Origin: an uncultured Sphingomonadaceae bacterium
GTDB lineage: Bacteria; Pseudomonadota; Alphaproteobacteria; Sphingomonadales; Sphingomonadaceae
DNA length: 5,584 nucleotides
NCBI GenBank assembly: GCA_938016505.1
Contig: CALLWN010000005.1
Location: 1-5,584 of the forward strand
Direction: 5' to 3'
Shown here: positions 1 to 4,695 of the stretch, piece after piece
Layout of the letters: each line of letters starts with the position of its first letter
Numbering within the stretch: the stretch's first letter is position 1
Position numbers and translations under genes: made by a program
The notes under the pieces: model-generated
Told to the model about the DNA's origin: nothing
Database searches by the model: none
Seen by the model: only the letters and a program-made list of their open reading frames with translations

Positions 1-267
1 GCGATCGCGGCCTGTGACGAGGTGGTGCGCAGGTTCGGTGAGAGCGAGGTGCCGGCGCTGATGGAGATGGTTGCGATCGCGCTGTATCGGCTTGCCTGCC
101 TCCACGGGCTCGGAGGCGATGTCGATGGGGCGATCGCGGCCCTCGACGCCCGGAAGGCGAGGGGCGTGCCGCCTTCACGCAGCCAGATTGCCAAGGACCG
201 GAACTTCGACCGGATCCGCGACGACCCGAAATTCAGGGCGTGGCTGGCGGCGCAAGGCGTGGATTGA
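1..267 (+). CDS. TPR-repeat protein, C-terminal fragment
   Basis: The frame is open from the first base of the window and stops with TGA at 265-267, so only the last 88 residues are present. It begins within a TPR helix (AIAACDEVVRRFGESEVPAL), continues with ALYRLACLHGLGGDVDGAIAALD, the second half of a TPR unit, and ends in a cap (RNFDRIRDDPKFRAWLAAQ). The DEVVRRFG...PAL pattern is known from proteins built of tandem TPR units of roughly 40 residues. The 'IRDDPKF' cap resembles the end of the - strand regulator in this window (LRPLMKDPQF). TPR domains bind proteins or peptides; no catalytic domain is visible and the N-terminal part is outside the window. Its 3' end overlaps the convergent PEP-CTERM frame by 93 bases. 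Start codon and full function are unknown. Confidence 0.8.
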   Translation, partial: AIAACDEVVRRFGESEVPALMEMVAIALYRLACLHGLGGDVDGAIAALDARKARGVPPSRSQIAKDRNFDRIRDDPKFRAWLAAQGVD

Positions 268-1323
268 CGGGGCTGGTTTCAGATCTGCGGAGTGCGGGTG
301 GGCGGCGCTTCGGCGCACGCGGCGGCGGGCCTTGGCGCCGGTGAGGGCGAAGCCGGTGACGAGGAGGGCCCAGGTGGCGGGCTCGGGGATGGCGCCGCCG
401 GGCGGCGGGTCGGCGAGGGCGGAGAGGAAGACGCCGGATTCGGAGGTCCAGCTGAGGCCGGCAGGCGTGGCGCCGAGGCGGACCTTGCCGGAATTGCCGA
501 AGCCGCAGGTGCCGGTCTGGCCGCCGCAGGAGGCAAGATAGAGGTAGGGCACGATGGTGAGCGTGGTCTCGCCGGGCGGAACCCAGAGCGTTGTCGACAT
601 GGTGAAGTCGAGGAGGCCGGCAGACGTGTCGTGGCCGGGGTAATAGGTGACGGTCCAGAAGGCAGCGTTGCCGAGCGGATCGACGAAGGTGAGGCCGCCG
701 ACGTTGCGATACTCGGCGCGGAAGGCGCTGCCCGAGGCGCCGCCGGCGAAGGGATGGAAGCCGATGCACTGGGCGAGCAGGGTGCAGCCGGCCGACTCGG
801 GGACGAAGAGGCCGGCGGAGGCATCGACGAAAGCCTGGCCGCCGAGGTCGGGCGCAAAGCCGGAGACGGCACCATCGACCTCGACCCGGTAGCCGATGGG
901 AAGCCAGGTTTCGGTCGTGTTGGTGAACCAGAGCGTTTCGCGCAAGCGGCCACTGCCACTTGCCTGCATGCTGGGGAAGCCGAAGTCGATGACCTCGGCG
1001 GTGGCGCGGGCAGTGCCGGTGGCAAGATCGGCGCTCGTCGTCACGTCCGCGATCTCCGAGCCGTAGGGCGAAGTGCCGCGGGCGTGGACGGCGGTCGCAC
1101 CGGGTGTCAGCGGGCCGGCGGCGTAGCTGCCGCCGTTGCTGGCGAAGGCGGACTGGACGATGCCGTTGACGATCCAGACCCGGCCTTCGACGCCGGGCGC
1201 CTGGAAATGTTGGCCATAGGCATCGGCCCAGGCGTACCAGCCGCCGGGCACGTGGGCGGCGAAGGCAGGCGCGGTTGCAAGTGTGGCAGCGGCGAAGGCC
1301 GCGAGGCGGAGGAAGGGTGTCAT
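175..1323 (-). CDS. Secreted PEP-CTERM (PEPxxWA) surface protein
   Basis: The predicted protein has 382 residues. Residues 1-22 form a signal peptide ending APAFA|AH. The body (23-310) is rich in Gly, Ala, Thr and Ser with many aromatic residues, as in beta-rich exported proteins, and has four cysteines in two close pairs (C180/C186, C266/C273) that may form disulfides. Near the end is IPEPATWAL (312-320), a hydrophobic span to about 332, and KARRRVRR (331-338): a PEPxxWA sorting signal, which in this family is recognised by an exosortase during export. I do not recognise the body domain. The ATG at 1323 was chosen because the signal peptide begins there and AGGGGA lies about 7 bases upstream; a longer frame reaching 1800 runs through the upstream gene and is not credible. 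Unusually, 44 residues follow the Arg cluster, where such proteins normally stop within a few residues. The gene lies 65 bases downstream of the membrane regulator on the same strand and may be co-transcribed with it. Confidence 0.85.
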   Translation of the reverse strand: MTPFLRLAAFAAATLATAPAFAAHVPGGWYAWADAYGQHFQAPGVEGRVWIVNGIVQSAFASNGGSYAAGPLTPGATAVHARGTSPYGSEIADVTTSADLATGTARATAEVIDFGFPSMQASGSGRLRETLWFTNTTETWLPIGYRVEVDGAVSGFAPDLGGQAFVDASAGLFVPESAGCTLLAQCIGFHPFAGGASGSAFRAEYRNVGGLTFVDPLGNAAFWTVTYYPGHDTSAGLLDFTMSTTLWVPPGETTLTIVPYLYLASCGGQTGTCGFGNSGKVRLGATPAGLSWTSESGVFLSALADPPPGGAIPEPATWALLVTGFALTGAKARRRVRRSAAHPHSADLKPAPSIHALRRQPRPEFRVVADPVEVPVLGNLAA

Positions 1324-1339
1324 GGCGTGTCCCCTGTTG

Positions 1340-1386
1340 GGCCGGCGCGGGTGCCGGCCTCTCGGGGAGGATGGGGCGGCCGGCGC
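1340..1386 (-). promoter_or_regulatory. Hairpin with an alternative partner in the leader of the PEP-CTERM gene
   Basis: In the 65-base gap between the regulator stop and the PEP-CTERM start, GGCCGGC (1340-1346) and GCCGGCC (1353-1359) form a perfect 7-bp stem with a 6-base loop. A second copy, GGCCGGCGC (1378-1386), repeats 1340-1348 exactly and could pair with the same 1353-1359 segment, giving two mutually exclusive stems. No T-run follows on the - strand, so it does not look like an intrinsic terminator. It ends 16 bases before the PEP-CTERM ATG, so it could affect message processing or translation. GCCGGC is itself palindromic and common in such GC-rich DNA, so chance is a real alternative. 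Confidence 0.3.
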
Positions 1387-1388
1387 TG

Positions 1389-2846
1389 TCAAGGCGAGGG
1401 CGTTTGAGCGGGCGGGAGCGGGCGTGAAGGGGCGGCACCTGCGAATTCGGCTGCAAACTGCGGGTCTTTCATGAGCGGGCGGAGCTCGGGCCAGCCTTCG
1501 GGCATGAAGGCGTGGGGCTCGCCGAGCGCTTGGGCGCGGGCGAGCCAGCGGGCCGACTCGGCCTGGTTGCCGGCCAGCGCGTGGAGGCGGGCAAGGGTGA
1601 GCGCATCTGCGCGGGTTTCCCGGTGGCGGGCGCGTGCTGCTGCGAGGAGGGCGGCGATGAGGGCGGGGCGGCCGCCGGTGGCAAGCGCGGCTTCGGCGGC
1701 GGCGAGGGTTTCGAGCCGGGCCGGGCGGTCGGCGAGGCGGGCGTGGGCACGGGCGGCGGCGAGAAAGCCGGGCGCGTCGCCGGCGGCGAGCAGGTCCCAC
1801 TCGAGGTAGCGCCAGGCGCCGATGTAGGCGGGATCGACCTCGGTGATGCGGCGGAGCGCGGCGAGCGCATCCGCGCGGGCCCCTGGGGTTTCGGCGAGGA
1901 GGAAGCGGATGTGGGCTTCGTCAGCGGCGATGGCCGAACTTTCCGGCGCCAGTGCGCGGGCGCGGGCGAGGCTTTCAAGTCCTTCCGCAAATAAGCCGGC
2001 AAAGACCAGCGCATTGCCGCGCCAGTGATGGGTGCGCGCATCGGCCGGAGCGCGCGCGGCAGCACGGGCGAACAGCGCAAGCGCGCGCGGCTTGTCGGCC
2101 TCTGACCAGAACAGGGTGAAGGCCAGCGCGCGAAGGGCGGCGGGGTCGTCGGGGGCAAGCGCGAGCGCGCGTTCGGCGGCGTTGCGGGCACGGCGGTAGG
2201 CGGGCTCATCGGGAAGTCCGGCGAACTCGCGCATGAGGAGCAGGGTCTCGGCGAGGCCGGTGAAGGCGGCGGGGTTGTCGGGGTGGGCGCGGGCGTTGGC
2301 GGCGAACAGGGTGGCGGCCTGGTCCAGCCCCCGGGGCGTGCGGCTGGCGAGCGCGTGGAGGGCATCGCGGTGGCGGCGCTCGGCGGACGCGTCGGCGTAG
2401 GCGGGGCCGGCGGACGGGGGCGCCGGGCGGGCGAGGAGGTGGGAGAGGAGGAGGGTGAGCGCGGCGGCGGCGGCCAGCGCGAGGATCGCCGGGACCAGAC
2501 GGCGGCGGGGACGGGTCTCGAGGGGCGCCGGGGCTGGCCGGGACGGCGTGGGGACGGCGGGCGGCGAGGTCGGGAGGGCGGGCGGCGGCTCCTGCGCCGG
2601 TGCGGGCGCGCCCTGCTGCGGGGGGCGGAGCCAGGCCGCCAGCTCGCCCTTGTCGGCCCAGACCGGCGAGCGAGCATCGCCGGGAAGGCGGTGGACCGGG
2701 AGGGCGCGCTCGGCCTCCCAGCGCCGGGCGGTGCGGACATCGACGGCGAGGAAAGCGGCGATCGCCTTCCAGCCATTGAGCCGACCCCCGGCCTCGAGGG
2801 CCATCGGCTCAGCCGGCTGCCGCATGGCAAATCTGCATGGGGCCAT
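1389..2846 (-). CDS. Membrane-anchored HTH regulator with periplasmic TPR domain
   Basis: The predicted protein has 485 residues. Residues 22-74 (LNGWKAIAAFLAVDVRTARRW...LPVHRLPG...WADKGELAAWL) match a known helix-turn-helix class in which 'GWK-IA-L-----RTA-RWE' is followed by 'LPVHR' and a C-terminal 'ELAAWL' helix. Residues 75-113 are a Pro/Ala-rich linker ending in TRPRRR. Residues 117-139 are one hydrophobic span. From about 155 to 445 come TPR-like helical pairs (for example AERALALAPDDPAALRALAF and ARALAPESSAIAADEAHIRF), ending in a WPELRPLMKDPQF cap. The positive-inside rule places the HTH in the cytoplasm and the TPRs outside, as in CadC-type one-component sensors, although this HTH is not the CadC winged type. 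The ATG at 2846 is preceded by AGGGGGCGGGAG, a good ribosome binding site; in-frame ATGs at 2825 and 2804 lack one and would still keep the HTH. It is divergent from the LuxR-type gene and lies upstream of the PEP-CTERM gene. Its target genes are inferred only from position. Confidence 0.85.
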   Translation of the reverse strand: MAPCRFAMRQPAEPMALEAGGRLNGWKAIAAFLAVDVRTARRWEAERALPVHRLPGDARSPVWADKGELAAWLRPPQQGAPAPAQEPPPALPTSPPAVPTPSRPAPAPLETRPRRRLVPAILALAAAAALTLLLSHLLARPAPPSAGPAYADASAERRHRDALHALASRTPRGLDQAATLFAANARAHPDNPAAFTGLAETLLLMREFAGLPDEPAYRRARNAAERALALAPDDPAALRALAFTLFWSEADKPRALALFARAAARAPADARTHHWRGNALVFAGLFAEGLESLARARALAPESSAIAADEAHIRFLLAETPGARADALAALRRITEVDPAYIGAWRYLEWDLLAAGDAPGFLAAARAHARLADRPARLETLAAAEAALATGGRPALIAALLAAARARHRETRADALTLARLHALAGNQAESARWLARAQALGEPHAFMPEGWPELRPLMKDPQFAAEFAGAAPSRPLPPAQTPSP

Positions 2847-2956
2847 CTCCCGCCCCCTGCGCTGCGATCGCGGGCGGGGGCCACGGACAGTGCTGCCATC
2901 TTCAGCGCGGTGCTGACAAGTCGGCTCCGGATCGCTATGTTTGTTAATGAGGGCGG
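2847..2956. promoter_or_regulatory. Shared divergent promoter region
   Basis: These 110 bases separate two divergently transcribed genes that both encode DNA-binding, membrane-anchored proteins. The right half is AT-richer than its surroundings (the stretch around 2931-2950) and carries a + strand promoter candidate. For the - strand gene I see TTGTCA (complement of 2914-2919) as a possible -35, but no convincing -10 at the right distance. The left half is very G+C-rich and contains a GCGATCGC palindrome at 2864-2871. The region is the natural place for either regulator to bind, but no clear operator repeat stands out. Confidence 0.5.
2913..2941 (+). promoter_or_regulatory. Candidate sigma-70-type promoter for the LuxR-type gene
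   Basis: CTGACA (2913-2918) and TATGTT (2936-2941) are separated by exactly 17 bases, a good fit to TTGACA-17-TATAAT with one mismatch in the -35 and two in the -10. Transcription would start near 2948, leaving a very short leader that begins about at the GAGGG ribosome binding site (2949-2953) of the gene starting at 2957. This AT-rich patch stands out in otherwise very G+C-rich DNA. Confidence 0.45.
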
Positions 2957-3664
2957 ATGGAGAATGGCCCGGTGCAACGCGCAGGAAAAGATTCCGAACT
3001 GGACCTGGAGGCCCGGATTGCACGGCTGACGGCCGGGCAGCGCGCATGCCTTGACCTCGTCGACGACCATGCGACCTCGAAGGAGATCGCGCTTGCGCTC
3101 GGCATCTCGCGCCACACCGTGGATGCGCGGCTTCGGCAGGCGATGCAGGTGCTTGGCGTGACCAGCCGGCGCGAGGCGGCAATCATCTGGCGGGCCTCGA
3201 ACGCGGCGCTCGAGGCCGGACGGCCGGCAGTTGCACCGCGCGCGGGGCTGGCGGATGGTTATCAGCCGTTCGCATATCAACCGTCGCGGGTTGAGACCCC
3301 GGCCGGGACCGCGGATGACGCTGGCCATGAACCGGCGTTCGACCCCGTTGACGATCCTGCATCCGAGGGCGATGGCGGGCCGGTTTTCCGGCCGGCCGGG
3401 ATCTTCGGCAGCCCGCCACGGATCCCGGCCCACAGCCCGTTGCGGCAGGGCGACCATGGACAGCGGTCCGAGGTCGCCGACGCTGCGAGCATGGCGTGGC
3501 CCGGCCCGGTCGACGCCAGCCATTCCCTGCGGTTGTGGGGAGGCGCCAATGACCTGACCGTCCCCCAGCGCATTGCCGGCATCCTGATCGTGACGATCCT
3601 GGCGATGCTGGCCTTCGGGCTCCTGCTTTCGGGCATCGCGGCGCTGACCCAGCTCCGCACCTGA
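2957..3664 (+). CDS. LuxR-type HTH protein with C-terminal membrane anchor
   Basis: The predicted protein has 235 residues. Residues 20-80 form a LuxR/GerE-type helix-turn-helix: LTAGQRACLDLV, then SKEIALALGISRHTVDARLR with the recognition helix at SRHTVDARLRQAM, then VLGVTSRREAA. Unlike typical LuxR proteins, the HTH is at the N-terminus. It is followed by about 120 residues rich in Pro, Gly, Ala and Asp with no recognisable fold, then one strongly hydrophobic span (about 205-229, IAGILIVTILAMLAFGLLLSG) and only six residues after it. This predicts a tail-anchored cytoplasmic DNA-binding protein. The ATG at 2957 follows GAGGG at 2949-2953. I associate this architecture with sphingomonads but know of no assigned role. 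It heads the + strand gene run and faces the divergent HTH-TPR regulator. Release of the HTH by proteolysis, or recruitment of DNA to the membrane, are inferences only. Confidence 0.85.
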   Translation: MENGPVQRAGKDSELDLEARIARLTAGQRACLDLVDDHATSKEIALALGISRHTVDARLRQAMQVLGVTSRREAAIIWRASNAALEAGRPAVAPRAGLADGYQPFAYQPSRVETPAGTADDAGHEPAFDPVDDPASEGDGGPVFRPAGIFGSPPRIPAHSPLRQGDHGQRSEVADAASMAWPGPVDASHSLRLWGGANDLTVPQRIAGILIVTILAMLAFGLLLSGIAALTQLRT

Positions 3665-3684
3665 GCCCCGGGGCCCGGCCCCAC
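3665..3684 (+). terminator. GC-rich hairpin after the LuxR-type gene
   Basis: Just after the stop, GGGGC (3670-3674) and GCCCC (3678-3682) can pair around a 3-base loop; the 10-base palindrome GCCCCGGGGC (3665-3674) offers a competing fold. No T-tract follows, so it would be at best a weak or partial terminator, or a processing site between this gene and the one at 3759. The rest of the 94-base gap shows no small reading frame and no clear promoter, only the ribosome binding site of the next gene. Confidence 0.25.
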
Positions 3685-3758
3685 CCCACCGACCCGTATC
3701 CAGAGTTCAACAACAGACGGCGGTCGGCCCGGCGAGGCTGCCGCCCGGGAGAAGACCC

Positions 3759-4112
3759 ATGCCCAGACTCCGTCGCGAAGTTGCCGCCCGTGTTGCCGAA
3801 ACGCTTTACGAAACCGAGGAAGCGCTGGACGCTGCGCTCACCAAGGCCACGGGTTTTCTCGGCATGATGCCGGTGGCGCGCCAGGATGCGCGGCTGTCGG
3901 CCTGCACCGGACAGGAAGCGATCGAACGCGCGGCCGCGGCCGTTGCCGCGATCACCCAGGCCCGGCGCGAGCTGGTTGCAGCGCACAAGGCGCTGTTCGA
4001 AGTGCAGAAGTCGATCGGCCTTGGCGAAGTGGCCTTCGGCAGCTTCATCGACAAGCCCGAGTGGCCGACACAGAAGTCGATGCTGCGCGTGGTGGAGAAG
4101 GACGCCGCCTGA
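3759..4112 (+). CDS. Small helical protein of unknown function
   Basis: The predicted protein has 117 residues and no signal peptide or membrane span. It appears almost entirely helical: residues 3-32 (rich in Arg, Glu, Ala) and 52-86 (GQEAIERAAAAVAAITQARR, then ELVAAHKALFEVQKS) have amphipathic spacing suited to a helical hairpin or short coiled coil. The C-terminus is more polar, with FIDKPEWPTQKSML at 96-109. There is one cysteine (C49). No catalytic or DNA-binding motif is visible and I do not recognise the family with certainty. The start is well supported: GGGAGAAG (3747-3754) lies 4 bases before the ATG. It sits between the membrane-anchored HTH protein and a membrane protein, in the same direction, so an adaptor or partner role is possible but unproven. 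Confidence 0.8.
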   Translation: MPRLRREVAARVAETLYETEEALDAALTKATGFLGMMPVARQDARLSACTGQEAIERAAAAVAAITQARRELVAAHKALFEVQKSIGLGEVAFGSFIDKPEWPTQKSMLRVVEKDAA

Positions 4113-4144
4113 GCCGGACCGGCGTGCCGCGACGGAGGGGTTGC

Positions 4145-4201
4145 GTGCACGCCGGCTGCGCCTGGCGCGAGGGAAAGGTCGGAACCCGAGGCCATGGCTG
4201 A
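4145..4201 (+). CDS. Possible 18-residue coupling peptide upstream of the membrane protein
   Basis: GGAGGGG (4134-4140) is the best Shine-Dalgarno sequence in this gap and lies 4 bases before a GTG that opens an 18-codon frame (MHAGCAWREGKVGTRGHG), ending TGA at 4199-4201, 8 bases inside the next gene. That gene's own ATG (4194) has only GAGG at a tight 2-base spacing, so translation of the short frame could deliver ribosomes to it. A GTG start, the minimal length and the high G+C content make chance occurrence quite possible. Confidence 0.15.
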   Translation: MHAGCAWREGKVGTRGHG

Positions 4202-4619
4202 GCCTGTCGTCTTTGCGGGACTGCTCGTCTGCACGCTGCTGATGGCGTGGCGGTGGGGTGGTCGCGACGAGCGGATCGCTGCATCGGCGCTCCTCGCAGG
4301 CGCGCTGCTCACGCCTTTCGTCCAGCACCGGGGATTCGCCGGGCCGGAGGCCGGCATCGTGCTGGTCGACTTTCTGCTGTTCCTGGTGCTGGCGGCAATT
4401 GCGCTGAGGGCGAGGAGCTTCTGGCCGCTGTGGGCGGCAGGCTTCCAGCTTGGCGCGCTCGCCGTGCACCTTGCCGCTGCATACATGCCGACGATGCTGC
4501 CGGCGGCCTATGCGGCCACCCTCATCATCTGGTCATACCCGGTGGTGGCGGCCGTCTTGCTGGGCGCCTGGTTCGAGGGCAGGGCCGCACGGCGCACCGG
4601 CTCACGCCGGGCGCAATGA
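4194..4619 (+). CDS. Small five-span membrane protein of unknown function
   Basis: The predicted protein has 141 residues, mostly hydrophobic. Probable spans are at about 3-20, 27-44, 52-71, 77-97 and 104-126. Positive charge falls in the loop RWGGRDER (20-27), in LRAR (71-74) and in the tail FEGRAARRTGSRR, which places the N-terminus outside and the C-terminus in the cytoplasm. The loops are short and no enzymatic or transporter motif is visible; HR in the second loop and two W-rich stretches (W78/W80, W113) are the only notable polar or aromatic features. I do not recognise a named family. The ATG at 4194 is the only good start in frame near the N-terminal span; its ribosome binding site (GAGG, 4188-4191) is close and weak. 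It is co-directional with the RadC-like gene 76 bases downstream. Confidence 0.8.
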   Translation: MAEPVVFAGLLVCTLLMAWRWGGRDERIAASALLAGALLTPFVQHRGFAGPEAGIVLVDFLLFLVLAAIALRARSFWPLWAAGFQLGALAVHLAAAYMPTMLPAAYAATLIIWSYPVVAAVLLGAWFEGRAARRTGSRRAQ

Positions 4620-4652
4620 CCGCGACACGTGCCACGCGTGGAGGACCGAAGC

Positions 4653-4694
4653 ATGGCGGGATGCGTGCCGCGACCGCAGACGGCGGAGCGATGA
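4653..4694 (+). CDS. Possible 13-residue leader peptide before radC
   Basis: A consensus Shine-Dalgarno sequence GGAGGA (4640-4645) lies 7 bases before an ATG that opens MAGCVPRPQTAER, ending TGA at 4692-4694. One base later the radC ATG begins (4696). The radC ribosome binding site (GGAG, 4685-4688) lies inside the short frame, so ribosomes translating it would pass over and stop at the radC start, a typical arrangement for translational coupling. No in-frame ATG, GTG or TTG lets GGAGGA serve a longer radC. A second overlapping frame (ATG 4661, 12 codons) ends in an ATGA overlap with radC but has poor spacing from the ribosome binding site. Confidence 0.35.
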   Translation: MAGCVPRPQTAER

Positions 4695-4695
4695 C

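Noticed and set aside
292..1407. Long + strand reading frame (371 codons) opposite the PEP-CTERM gene
   Set aside because: Its product is a low-complexity Gly/Ala/Glu-rich sequence with no domain, while the opposite strand has a signal peptide, paired cysteines and a PEP-CTERM end. Long antisense frames are expected at this G+C content.
1324..1800. N-terminal extension of the PEP-CTERM protein to an ATG at 1800
   Set aside because: It would bury the signal peptide and overlap the upstream gene; the extension is Arg/Pro-rich shadow sequence.
2283..3029. + strand frame of 248 codons opposite the regulator N-terminus
   Set aside because: Gly/Arg-rich low complexity without motifs, overlapping both the well-supported HTH coding region and the start of the LuxR-type gene.
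3378..3393. GGCCGG-TTTT-CCGGCC hairpin
   Set aside because: Only a 6-bp stem, within the linker-coding part of the LuxR-type gene, and no T-run follows it; likely a by-product of GC-rich Ala/Gly/Pro codons.
1469..3523. Long - strand frame (684 codons) in another frame of the HTH-TPR regulator
   Set aside because: Ser/Pro/Arg-rich shadow sequence that crosses the divergent promoter and the LuxR-type gene; the regulator frame has clear HTH, membrane span and TPR features.
4181..4206. GGAAC at 4181 as the -35 of a general stress (EcfG-type) promoter
   Set aside because: No CGTT-like -10 lies at the required distance, and the start would fall inside the membrane protein gene.
3183..4469. - strand frame of 428 codons opposite the small protein genes
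   Set aside because: Arg/Pro/Ser-rich without domains; the + strand genes there have ribosome binding sites, a membrane anchor and sensible protein composition.
4450..4695. N-terminal extension of RadC to an ATG at 4450
   Set aside because: The extension overlaps the membrane protein gene in another frame and has no RadC similarity; the ATG at 4696 has a good ribosome binding site.
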